Shown here piece by piece: positions 1 through 11,099 of a stretch of 64,000 nt of DNA. The DNA comes from Zygnema cylindricum (taxonomy: Eukaryota; Streptophyta; Zygnematophyceae; Zygnematales; Zygnemataceae). The notes under the pieces are model-generated. The model saw nothing but the letters and a program-made list of their open reading frames with translations, ran no database searches and was not told the origin of the DNA. The translations under genes and the position numbers were made by a program. Within the stretch, counting starts at the first letter, position 1; every line of letters begins with the position of its first letter. The DNA lies in the NCBI GenBank assembly GCA_037447655.1, contig JBBHKE010002312.1, positions 8,431-72,430 on the forward strand, written 5' to 3'.

Positions 1-130
1 GAGAGGGAGAGGGAGAGGGAGAGGGAGAGGGAGAGGGAGAGAGAGGGAGGGCGGAGAGAGAGAGATAGGGAGAGAGAGGGAGAGAGTGAGAGAGGGAGGG
101 AGAGAGGGAGAGAAAGAGAGAGAGAAAGTT
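1..130. repeat. GA-rich microsatellite
   Basis: Imperfect GAGAGG/GAGAGA purine tract on the plus strand. It runs off the left edge of the window, so its full length is unknown. It is simple sequence with no coding potential. Confidence 0.95.
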
Positions 131-687
131 GAACCAACCTAGCACGAATAAGGCATCGTTATTCCACAATTGTTTGCAATTCAACATCAGGAATATTGTG
201 AACATTAAGCTCCACAAAACGATTTCGAAAGGCGCGAATGGCGGGGGATAAGGCTTTGTTGGAAAAGACCTGGTTGTAAAAAGAAAGACAAATGGACGAC
301 TACAGTCAAAGACAAAAAAAATGAAAAAAATCACATTGTAAGTGGGAGGGAGCAGTGCACCTTAAGGCCAGCATCATTTCAGAAGAAACAAAAGAAAAAT
401 TTCATAACAAAAATATAATTTATAATCACACGTAATGTTTTTACTTGTGGTGTGGATCACATTAATGGTGGTGAATGGTATCATATGTGTTGGAAGAAGA
501 CAAAAAAGTTTGATGTTACGTAGCAATTTTTGAGAACAACTTCAGAACTAGATTATGAAAAACATAGCCCAGCTCACTGATAGACATGACATGCTATGGA
601 AATGATCAGATATGTACCCTTCCTCCGTATCAGTTTTCTCATGTTAAATATCTCTTACAGTCCAAGTACAACCTCAAGTTCAAATTG

Positions 688-871
688 GAACCGAAACTCA
701 TATCCAAACCAATATTGGAACTCATTTCGGAACTCATAGGGAACTCATATTGAGACTGACACCGAAACTAATATCGAGACTCAAATCTCCACTCATATTG
801 AAACTCATTATGGAAACTCATACCGAAACTTGTTTCGAAACTCATATCGAAACTCGTATCGACATGCACAT
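688..871. repeat. Degenerate 12-bp tandem repeat
   Basis: About 15 imperfect copies of a unit close to CGAAACTCATAT (for example near 693, 783, 835 and 847) lie head to tail, with indels and substitutions. The array sits about 465 bp beyond the stop codon of the LIKE COV gene, so it may lie in or just past its 3' untranslated region. It has no open frame and no similarity that I recognise. Confidence 0.8.
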
Positions 872-1334
872 AATAAAGCCTTTGGCCTTAACAACGTGAC
901 AACTACTAATGTGCACTATTGAGTCCTGAAGAGACGACGAGAAATAGGCTTTAAACGAGAAAAACTGAAACATCAAAATACCAATAATGACGGAGAGATA
1001 ACGTATATGCTACAAACATAAAATTTCACATTCTCGCAAATTCTCTTGCAAAAATTATTGAGGTAAAAAATTCTTACCAGACAAAATATTGACACGGGAG
1101 GACACTCATTAGAGGCTACTTATTCCTTTTAGGAGGTCATGGTGACGTCATCCACGTTTTATTCCCGGAACGAAGAAAGCGATCTTTTTCTTTTTTGTTT
1201 AGTCCCAAAAGCCGTTTTTGTCTTTTTTCCTCAGTCCCAGGGAACCTTCAAAGATAAAAAATTTAACCATACACTGTCTTGGAGTCCATCGTGTAGTTAA
1301 GAAGGGCTCCTCCTTAAGAAAGCCCTGTTACTCT

Positions 1335-4300
1335 TCATTCCATTGGTCTCAGAACTGAAGGCATTGACATTCCTCCAGACACGACAATTTCTGAAAAAAA
1401 GACAACCAAAAAGTTTCGGGTTTTAGACAACAAAAAAGGAAAAGTAAAAAAACACAGGAATATTTTTTTTTAGATCTATGAAATGCCTCCACTGCAAACC
1501 ATCCTTTTTAATCCATAAACAGGCTAAATCAAATAGAACAGAAAATAACAATACGATTACTAACGCTCGATTATTCCTGGATAGATGAAAATGGAAAATG
1601 AAAAATTCTTGTTTTCTCACTCGGCAATATAGCTCAAGGTTACTTGATAGAAAAAACGGTTTCAAACCAGCAATCCTAAACATCAAGTCGTTAAATGGCA
1701 GTTTCCACATCTATCCTATTCATTTTTGCCATAGCAGTAACAAAGTTGAAAAAGTAAGCGTACCGATTCCTTCCCGAACCGATACATTTGGACGAATAAT
1801 TTCATGATTGGCCACAAGAAAGTTGTCACCAATGTAAAGATGACTTGTTGGAACATACACACTGCAGAGCTCTTCCTCCACTCCTACTTCATGCTGATCA
1901 AAATAAAGAAAATTGTCAGCGTCAAACATTTGCAACAATGACATCCATAAAAATATAAAAAACCACAGCCACCCTGTACAACGGATGTGGATGTTTTCTT
2001 TTGTCAGTACCAAATTTGCAGTGACATCCATATTAACATACATTCCATAGTCAACCTTGTAGAACCAATATGGATGTCTTTGTCTCGGCCAGAAAAACCA
2101 AATATACACATCACAATTCAAATGTGCGAAATTATTGGGAAACGCTAGATGTAGTCACCCCGTACTATTTGCGTACCATTCAGTATATTACACGCATAGC
2201 ATGAGGTAACCACATATAGAGGTTACCAGTTGCTTTTGCTCATTTGAACTATGACATATAAGAAGCAATTCTCCCGGAATCTAGCGATTATGGAGAACAG
2301 GGGGACAGCAACATATTGTATGTTGCCTGTACTGAAGACTGTAGGTGCCGCTTTTTTACTCTTTTTGGTGATGAACAGATCTTGTACCAAACAAGTACAA
2401 ACTGTACCAAAATTGTCACGAACTGTACCAATAGTATACCATATCGTACGGTATCGCACAAATATAGCACCATGTAATGACGCTATTTGGCAACTGTTTT
2501 AATGCACTATGAAATTTCGATGCGGTTTTGTGAAACCAACATGCTTGTTGACATAAAAAGGACGTGCAGCACAGACATGTTAATGATTTCTGTACACATC
2601 TAAACAAAAACGTACAACTCTTTGATTGTACAAAAGTTAATGCTACATGTACGCCATTGGTTGTTGACACCCTCCCCCTTGTTAGCAATATAGATTCGAC
2701 TATCATACTAGAGGTCTTAATCTGGCTGCTATGAAATATTATCACGTGACGCACGTCAGATACAGTTCCCCTCGTATTAATAAGCGCTTATGGCTTGGAC
2801 CGCTTATTTATCCGTCTAGTTTGAACAAAGAACGTTAATTACACCAACATTTCTACATATGCATCATAAGACTGTAACCATCATTAATATTTAACACATA
2901 CTAGAGTAGACGATGATAATGGCTGCGTACATCAATGATCATCATAGAGATGAAATGAGAGTACCTCATACCTGCAGTAGGAGAGAAGATGCGATGAAAC
3001 CAAAAGCATACTCTCCCATGCGAGGGTGCCGAATAATGGCCACTTCCTTAAATGCCTGTGAAAAACAGAAACGCAGGGTATAAACTTTAGTTAAAAAAAA
3101 AACACCTTCTGTGTTCACGGATTGCTACATGGATAAGTCAACTGTTCAAGACAGTTGGAAACTGACGACTATTCAAAGGCTCCAAAATGATTTCCTCTAC
3201 CGGCATCTATTTGCACAAATATCCATGCATATACAAAAAAAAAGATTTGTCCTTTGACCGGTACAATCTGCGACATCCTTCAACAAGGATTACTCCTACT
3301 AACAAAGGCAACAAATTTTAATAAAAAAAATAATCTCCTCGAAGGACATAAACTCCTGGTCATAAATACCGCCCAGAAAAATGGAGGCTGTGTCAATTGC
3401 TTTACCTGGAGAAATGGCTGAACTAATTTGCTTTGATGCTGAGTAAATATGCTTCACTAAAGGCACCCGTTTAATAAACCATTCGCCCAGGCCCAAGAAA
3501 CTCGCCCCGAGCCATGAAGATACGAAGACACCAACCAAGAAAATAAAAATGAACGAGGTGATGAAACCAAGGCCTGTCATCAAATCCCAAGTGTTTTGTA
3601 CAGTCAATAGCATTTTTAACAAATGTCCTCTGTTATAAATGCCTTCCAGAACTTGAACCCTTCTAAAAACACTTATTCAACCACAAGGCAAACAGGCCCT
3701 GTGGGCAAAAAAAATAAAAAATCAACATTCCAACACCTATTACAAATCTAATAGTGAACTCTGGGCACAATAGAGATCTTGGTTTTCTTAAGTAGCATGT
3801 ATTGCCATCTCAAACAAAGCAAAACACAATGCTCGAAATACGAATCTCCCGCATACTCAAAGAACCTCGCCACTTGCTTTAGATTGCTTTCCCAGCTTAA
3901 CAAAGACATTGAATCCCTAGAAAGCAAATTAAAGCAAAATTTGCAATCTGCTGAGTTGGATGGAAACATATATCTGACATCAGTTCCTTAAAACGATTAT
4001 GACACATGTAAATACCCCAAAAATGTTAACTACCATGATATTCTATGCAGCCCCTCGGGCCTAAACCCCCAAGCGAGTTCAGGGAAAAGTTAAAAGAGGA
4101 AGTGAAGACATGCGGAAAGTTGTCAGCAATGGGATGACAAATAATCAATTGTTCCCCCAATTAAAAACTGTGGATGCATGGATTAAAACACAAAAATGAC
4201 TTCACCACTGCAGTAGCAAAAAAACTCTTATCGAGTAAGGTTTAACTTGCACACTATACTGGCATTACTGGCCAGTAATCAGAGTCATCATACAGAAACA

Positions 4301-7037
4301 TGTACGTCTTTCACTGGCATGTAACGACAGTCACAGTGTACGCATAATTCCCCTCTAAATAATATTTGTCAACAGAATCAGTTCAACTTGCGAAAATTTG
4401 CAAAACAAACCTCGAGGAAAGAAAAAATAGAGTCTCTCTTCTCGCCTACCCTCCCCCACTCTCTGCCCCCCCCTCCCTCTCTCCACCTCCTCTCCCCTAG
4501 CCTCCACACTCTATCTCCTCCCTTCACCCTCTACTCGCCCTCCCTCTCCCCCTTTAGTCATATTAGACGGCAAAGGTAGAATAACTGTTTACTAACATGT
4601 CTAGTATATTCCTCTCCCTCTCCTCTGTCATTCTTAACAAAGTACATAGGGTACATAGACATGCCTTGTATATTTTTCCCCTCTCCTATCCCCTCTCCAA
4701 CAAAGGACATAAGATACGATAGGAGAAGAGATGACACATACCGATAACGTCAATGCCAAACATTCGCTGGTAGATTGGTGAGAAAAATCCATCAAAGAAC
4801 ATTATAAACCACCAGGTGACATAAAAGGTCACCGCGATGGGAAAGAGGATGACGCTGATTAATACCAAAACAATCCAACAGACCACCCAAACCAAGATTG
4901 TTAACAAAGTCTTGTCCCATTCTCGTCATTGTTAAATGTGTATAATTTTGACAGTACAAATTTGATTGCAGAAATTTGACAGCCCAGTTCCAAAACTCCA
5001 AAACTACAGGTTATACTGGAATAAAACAAAGCAGATAAACGTAAGTGCAGGGCAGGAGACTACATTCATCAATAAAAACAGCAAAGCAGAGCCAGAAAAG
5101 ACTTGTTAAGCTCACATTCAGAAGACTTGTCAATCTCACACTCGGGAGACTTGCTAATTTCACACTTCTGTAGAAACTGAGGCTAGCCAAAATATTAATC
5201 CTACTAGAATATTCATCAAGGCGTTAAAAGATAATGGCAAAATAAATCTTATAAAGAAGGGGTTTGAATTACCAGCCACTCATGAATTTCTTCGAAGCCC
5301 AGCTCTGAATTACAGCATAAAATGCCTGCACATAAAAGAGTATGTGAATATCGTCAGAGAGGGAAGCCTATTGACAAAATCGTCATATACGAATCATGGT
5401 TAGAAGCTGTCACCAAAAACCTTATGCATACAGCTATAGTATCATAGACATTCACCAGTAATAGGGTAACTATACGTACGCTACTACTGGCGCTACTGTA
5501 ATCCTTTCAGAATTTTTTTACAGAAATCTGTATGATTGCGAGTAATCCCAGTGATAGCATACGTATAATTACCCTACAACCAGCCACACTAGTCTTAATG
5601 TGAACGTATTGAATTCCACACTTCCATCATGGTGCACAGATTTAGTTAACAAACATAAGACTTCCTAAAAACTACAGAATTGGAAAGAACTCCAAAGATG
5701 CTCCTTTTGTGTAGGAAAGAGAATAATGTGAATTATATTTAGATGTCAAAGTCTTACAACCTCAACACACCAAATTCACCGCTTTCCACCAGCATATGCG
5801 GATCCTTAAGTGACCAGATAATTAAAGAAAATGAAGATATTAGGATGATAATAACAACAATTGATCTTGGGATAGCTATTCCATTTTGAAACAGTTCAGA
5901 GCACCAACTGACTTTCAAAAAAGTGAAACGCAATGAAAATTTAGTAAGCTTCAGCTCTAAGCAGCAATCCATCGCCAATTATCTTTAAAATTTGACTGCC
6001 TGTAAAAAGTTACTATCTAAAAAATTTGACACGTGTCGAGTCTAGCATCTGTGACAGCACCATTCAGAAAACATTACCAGTAGAAATTCAGTCCAAAGCT
6101 GTTATGCTTCATGATTTACAGCTAATTTCACAAGAAACCATTGAAACACACTAGGGTGAATAAAACCCAGTGTAATCAAATAAACAGTTTCAGTTTGTAT
6201 CCTTTAGAACCAACTAACAAATTCAAGGAAAAATAATTACAGAAGTAAGCTCCTGATTTTCAGTACAGAAGGAGGAAGTAACTAACTAATTTCACAAAAA
6301 AAAGACATGTTAATTGCTCTTGGCTGTAAAATTGAAGCAAAAACGTAGATAAAAAAAAAAATGGTCCTTGACAATTAGAGAGTGAAAATTCGTGAAAAAG
6401 AAATTGGCACAGTGATTAGCCGACTTAACAAAGAACTGTTGAAAAAGTTAATTGATATCGGAAACATTCATATAGAAAAAATCAAACAGTCCTGTCAATT
6501 CAATTGTGGCAGAAAAAATCAGCCGGCCCTAGCTATAACAACCGTAGTTAGAAATGTAACAGAAAATTTACTCATTCTAAATAATAATAAAAAATGGCAA
6601 CAGTAACAAGAAACAAGTACCTAAAGATTTAACTGCTATGATTGATTAATACAGAAACACATAGCTGCCATAAAAATACATATTTGTGAAAATGGACAAC
6701 GACAAAACTGAGCTCCTAAACCGTAGTAGTCGAAAATCGATGCATTCTAAGACCAAAATAATAGCACAAAAAAAAAATGATCCTAAAGAGTTACCTGCTA
6801 CAATTGAATCAGCTAGAAAAACATAACTGCAATAAAGATATATATATACTTGCGAATTGATACATAATATTGAATTATTACCTATTTGTGAATTGATAAA
6901 AAACTGACCTCTTGACCACTCCGATAAGCAGACTGAGGAGCCACAGCCACAGATTTGACAGGATCTTCACAGTCTAATAGAAGCTCTCTCTCTCTGCTTG
7001 AAATTCCGCCATTGTTTCCTCCAGAAATGTCTTCCAT
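1335..7037 (-). CDS. LIKE COV (CONTINUOUS VASCULAR RING-like) membrane protein, 7 visible exons
   Basis: Member of the plant COV1/LIKE COV family (DUF502). Arabidopsis COV1 is a trans-Golgi membrane protein linked to vascular patterning and vacuolar sorting. Exons on the minus strand: 7037-6909, 5325-5273, 4854-4742, 3573-3406, 3055-2972, 1893-1764 and 1390-1335 (TGA at 1337-1335). All visible junctions are GT-AG. Seen in order: SWASKKFMSGC, a first membrane segment (CVILFPIAVTFYVTWWF), DGFFSPIY, a second membrane segment ending GVFVSSWLGA, GEWFIKR, HIYSASKQIS, AFKEVAIIRHPRMGEYAFGF, EEELCSVYVPTSHLYIGD, IIRPNVSVREG and a terminal VSGGMSMP. Exon 4 ends in phase 1 and exon 5 starts in phase 0, so 2 (mod 3) nucleotides are missing. 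The family has about five residues here, so a 14-nt microexon is expected; with it the protein would be 248 aa, close to family length. I could not place it. The ATG at 7037 begins MEDISGG; the frame is open further upstream, but a candidate 5'-UTR acceptor (CTACAG) at 7137-7136 argues against a longer start. No disabling lesion is seen. Confidence 0.93.
2384..2449. other. GTAC tetramer cluster in intron of LIKE COV
   Basis: Five GTAC tetramers (2384, 2395, 2404, 2424, 2446) fall within 66 bp of the intron between exons 5 and 6. The same tetramer is clustered in the U3 of nearby LTRs and upstream of this gene at 7643-7686. I see no LTR ends around it, so whether it is a relic of a transposon or a regulatory site is open. 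Confidence 0.5.
4426..4560. repeat. Pyrimidine-rich low-complexity tract
   Basis: A nearly pure C/T tract on the plus strand (CTCTCC, CCCTCC and similar blocks), lying in the intron between exons 3 and 4 of the LIKE COV gene. Read on the transcribed minus strand it is A/G-rich, so it is not a branch-point polypyrimidine tract. Confidence 0.85.
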
Positions 7038-9073
7038 GTTGCCTTTAGTACTAAGGAGACGACCAAGTGCGGGGGTTAGGCCCCCTCCTGAAGTTCTTGG
7101 ACAAGCTATGTTGAAATTTTTAGGCAGCACATCGGCTGTAGGAAGAGAAAAACTTGCAGAATAAGTATTATTATTAGTTTGGAATTTATGTAAAGGCGTT
7201 ACATATGAAGACTGGCCCCGAGGGCTCCGCAAGTCGGGGGGCATTCATATAAACATAGGATCAAAATATTCAGGCACGAAATATGATAAAGATCGACGAA
7301 AAAATTGCAACAGGGTGGCCAATGAAAGATGAAGGGGAGAGAAATTTGAACGGAAGGATTCAAAAAAGAAAAACTGATAGATTTGCAGTGGCCCAAACTC
7401 TAAGCAAAAAATGTAGCTTTCATTGAAAATAGTTTTAAAATGCGAAAACGTGTGGAAACGCTATATCTGACCTTGTTATACTAAAAGCGTGCTATTTGAA
7501 ATAACCGTATAGAATGCGTATAGTATTGGAGAAGCCTCCATACAGTATAGCATTTCCGTGCGTTTTCAGTTTTCGCACTTTTCAACTATGCTTTGAAATT
7601 TGAAGGTTTCCCTGATCGATAAAAAATCTGACGAACAAAGATGTACAGAGTGGACGGCTTGTAGCCGGTACTGTACGATAAAGTACAATACCGCACTGTA
7701 TTCGTGAACAAGTGGATTTTATCTAAAGAGGTAGCCAATGGTAAACTTTTGTCGAGAGTGCCGAGACTCGCGGTGATTGGTAACAGACGTGTGCGAGGAA
7801 CTTGACAAACGACCGCTTATGTGGTCCAGCGCACCAGCTCCGAGAATTGCAGAGTCCAAATCAAATAGGGTTTAGAATTTTGAATCTTTTTGAATCTTTT
7901 CTTTATATTGAGAAGCTGAGAACCGTTGTTATCTCCAATAGTGTGGGTTTGATTGCCACTGTGTTTGTTTTGTATTAGGAGTTTACAAGGATTTCCATAA
8001 ATATTAAATAGATGTTGTCAACTCTAATATGAATTTCATCTTTTTATTGTTGTGCCTGTCATGTTCCTTTTAGAAACGGTCCAGCCAGCTATGCCTTGCA
8101 TCCGTTCATTCCTAGAAAAATAAGTACAAATGCACATTTTCTGGAATTTCAAAGAGGTTTTAAAGATATCAATTCTAATAAGCGAACATTGACAGTGATG
8201 GCAGGTGACACCGTACAGGCGGCGCGGCGGCGCGCGAGCACAGAAAACGGTTCAATGCACCAAGAGGTTATCGAGGGCGGTGACAGGCAAGAACGACGAA
8301 CAACAACGCGGAGTTAAAGTACGGGCAGACGTAAATTTTAACGGATAGATGTTCGCGGTTAATCTGACCGGATAGGTGAATGATTGGCAGGTGCAGTAGA
8401 TATGATGACCGTGGATGGGGTTCAGGAGAGTGGCACGGAACTGAATTGATTTGTCAAACTAAAAGTCAATCACAAAGTTTAAAAAGCCATGTGAGTACTG
8501 TCTGACGTCCTTTCAAAGATTTTAGCAAAAGTACAAAAACCATGTGAGTACGTTCTAACGTCCTTACAAAATTTCAACTATGGTTAAGTTTATATTTTTT
8601 AAGGAGCGTCACAACTCACAAGGGGGGAATGGATAGGGCTAGAAAACGGATAGAGTCTAATCCATCATGAGTGACGTAAGCAAAATAGTTAATCGATAAG
8701 CGTGTACTACAGTCATGGTCATGCGTATCGCATCTGATGAATCGATTTCCGATGCGTAGGCGCAATTTAGAGCGTTGTTCCATTAGGCGGTCTCAGTAAA
8801 CGTCAAAAATTCGTTTACTGAAGCCATCGTTCCATTGTGTCGGGTCAGTAACCGACATTTTATCTGCGTGGCAAAATTTTGGTTGGTCCACGTAATAGAT
8901 GAATATGATTCTAAAGCTCTTCAAAGAATCTCTGACAGCAAATTGTGACCACATATTTGTACCAGCGAAGGTAAAAAGTGACTCGTACGACATCTTGAAT
9001 AAAATCTGTACGGGTGGACGAAACTTAAGATTTGTAAAAGCGTACTAAAATGCCAAAATGGTTTAGTGGATGG
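7038..9073. other. Upstream region of LIKE COV: no gene recognised
   Basis: Contains the 5' flank of the LIKE COV gene. A likely splice acceptor for a 5'-UTR intron lies at 7137-7136. Four GTAC tetramers lie at 7643-7686 (44 bp). The short open frame at 8096-8317 has no recognisable motif and no codon signature, and I do not call it a gene. No tRNA, rRNA or transposon end was seen apart from the tandem duplication listed separately. Confidence 0.5.
8476..8577. repeat. Two-copy tandem duplication, unit about 54 bp
   Basis: The segments 8476-8523 and 8530-8577 align head to tail. Both contain CCATGTGAGTAC followed by a TCT(G/A)ACGTCCTT block and a CAAA run, with scattered substitutions. Confidence 0.75.
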
Positions 9074-9081
9074 CAACAGAT

Positions 9082-9636
9082 CATAGTTCAAAAGTAGGTG
9101 AAAGTAGGCCCATACAATATGCCTATTGAACGCAAAACATACAAATATGGCCTTAAGACCCATATTGTATTGGTCAAAAATGAAAAATAATAGTAACAGG
9201 GTTGAGTTGCACATCGATCGATAGAGAATTGAACGTCATGTCAAAATTTTGAAAAGCATTCGGACAAATTTTTATATTTCCGTGAGTTTTGAAATAATTT
9301 TTATTTAAACCGTCAAATTTGGACAATCGGACGGTCGCTGATCAAAGTAGCGATCTAAGAAGATCACATGAAAAGCCCAAACCACAACTTACGATGGGAC
9401 TTACGTCCGCGTTTTTTTTTTCCCGGGTTTTTTTTCCCGCGGAATGTCATCCCAGTTCGCTAAAAAAATTCGTCTGGCGGCGTGCGTTGTAATATGATGA
9501 TACGTCAGATTCGTACGTTTGTGTAAGAGTGTGCACAACGCACACACATACAGTATGCCTACTCTGCGCGAGTTTTATGCCAAGTTTTTTGCGCCTACCA
9601 AAGGCCTACCATAAAAACGCCTACTTTTGAACTATG
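9082..9636. mobile_element. MITE copy 1 with 8-bp target duplication (hAT-like)
   Basis: Terminal inverted repeats are perfect over 17 bp: CATAGTTCAAAAGTAGG at 9082-9098 and its exact reverse complement at 9620-9636. The element is flanked by a perfect 8-bp duplication CAACAGAT (9074-9081 and 9637-9644). Eight-bp duplications are typical of hAT (also P) elements. There is no transposase frame, so this is a non-autonomous copy of 555 bp. It shares blocks at about 9091-9175 and 9330-9402 with copy 2. Roughly 200 bp near 9406-9606 is extra and includes a T-rich and CCCGGG stretch. Confidence 0.9.
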
Positions 9637-9644
9637 CAACAGAT

Positions 9645-10123
9645 GCGTGAAACAATATCCTCCGTCAAAGATTTTTTTACGTCTTACGGTGGCCTCGCAT
9701 CCTCCCAAGCGGAAGGCACATGTCATATGCGACGTGTACCCACCTAGTCGCGCAATCGTCAAGGATATTTGTTCACTTTTCCACAAGGCACGATGTTATA
9801 CGTTCAGGCGCTAAGAATTGACCTACTCCGGGTCACTTGTTGCGAATTAAAAGTGTCACACGATGGCGTATCCGATTATGCATCCGACGGTTCACGTTTA
9901 CGCCCATAAACAAGGAGAAACAAATCCCTCACTCAATAGGCTTGTTTTTTCCGACATTTTTTTTTTTGGTACGGCATTGTACGAAAAAGTACGGCTTTCA
10001 CTAAACAAGGGCATTTTTCCCGTAATGGAACCTCACCCTTAGGAACTTTTTAAGACATTTTCCAGTCTCCTGAAATAGTGGATCCAATGAAAACGATGAT
10101 CAATTATCCCGCCTGGTTCTCTA
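9645..10123. other. Intergenic, no gene seen
   Basis: No supported coding or RNA gene. Three GTAC tetramers occur within 24 bp at 9969-9992. The DNA separates the two MITE copies. Confidence 0.5.
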
Positions 10124-10429
10124 CATTGTTAAAAAGTAGGTGAAAGTAGGCCCATACAATATGCCTATTGTATGCAAAACATACAATATGACCTTAATAC
10201 CCATATTGTATTTGGACCTATTCGGACTCATTAAAACATTCGAACCAAACATTGGACCAATTAAAACATTCAGACCAAAGAATTTTATTTACCCTGTCAG
10301 ATTATGACGATCGGCCGGTCCCTGATCAAAGTAGCGATCTAAAAAGATCACATGAAAAGCCCATAACACAACTTACGATAAAGGCGTCAACCAAACTCTT
10401 ACCATAAAAACACCTACTTTTCAACTATG
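10124..10429. mobile_element. MITE copy 2, shorter relative of copy 1
   Basis: The left terminus CATTGTTAAAAAGTAGG (2 mismatches to copy 1) and right terminus CCTACTTTTCAACTATG (1 mismatch) bound a 306-bp element. Flanking 8-mers GTTCTCTA (10116-10123) and GTTCTCTG (10430-10437) match at 7 of 8 positions, consistent with an aged target duplication. It shares the subterminal blocks of copy 1, including the GATCAAAGTAGCGATCTAA segment near 10323. Confidence 0.87.
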
Positions 10430-10437
10430 GTTCTCTG

Positions 10438-10879
10438 AACCTCGTTCTGATAAATATGCTTCGTTGTCATGTGCATGCATGATCGATCAATTTAAAATTA
10501 TGAATGCACTATATGTCTTTGCTCTCGTCTGACAAGCTGATGTGGTACAGTTGACTAGTAGGCACAAAGTGACAAACGGACAGTGTGAACAATTTGAAGT
10601 ATTGAACATTCCACATGAACGACAGCTTGTGAAACTGCGAGGTACGAACACCACACTGTATGTTGTGATAACTAAGGCGTGTTCATTCGTTGACATCTTG
10701 ACCGTACAAGGTGGTTAAACTTATGACGTGACTTTTGGGGTTACCATCCGTGAAGCAAGTCAAAAATTTGGCCATTCATAATATTTTTTTTTTTTTTTGC
10801 GCTTATTTTGCGGGTCTGTTTTTTACTTTTTTGGTGGATCAATTCCCGAATTTAGTGCGACTCAAATTTTTTTTTTTGG
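10438..10879. other. Intergenic, A/T-rich, no gene seen
   Basis: Contains two poly-T runs (about 10784-10798 and 10867-10877). No coding or RNA gene is supported. Confidence 0.5.
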
Positions 10880-10906
10880 CATAGCTCAAAAGTAGGNNNN
10901 NNNNNN
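10880..10906. other. Third MITE terminus abutting a 10-N assembly gap
   Basis: 10880-10896 reads CATAGCTCAAAAGTAGG, one mismatch from the MITE terminus, and is followed directly by ten N (10897-10906). The gap therefore begins inside a repetitive element, and the sequence to its right is internal gypsy coding DNA. The left end of the gypsy element and the body of this MITE are missing. Confidence 0.85.
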
Positions 10907-11099
10907 CTGCTGGCGGTACTGCTTTCGGCCTTACAGCTTAAGAGGGCACTCAAGAAAGGGGAAACGATTGGTATGGCGGTCGTCCAGCCAATGGAGGAGG
11001 CGAAGGAGGAGATCCCGGAAGAATGGAAGAAGAAGGACCCCGACTTCGACTCCAAAGAAAGTGACAACATTGGAAAGACTTCCGAAGAGGCCTCGGAAG

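Noticed and set aside
688-871. CRISPR-like array
   Set aside because: Units are contiguous and degenerate without unique spacers, and the DNA is clearly eukaryotic nuclear.
1423-1710. 95-codon minus frame next to LIKE COV as a separate gene
   Set aside because: It lies in the intron between exons 6 and 7 and shows no family resemblance.
3281-3294. Formal AG-N14-GT match as the missing LIKE COV microexon (minus strand)
   Set aside because: The frame closes, but the five codons (V-G-V-I-L type) do not resemble the D-Q-N-T stretch of the family, and there is no polypyrimidine tract before it.
8096-8317. 73-codon open frame as a possible small host gene
   Set aside because: No recognisable motif, no splice or promoter context, and length expected by chance.
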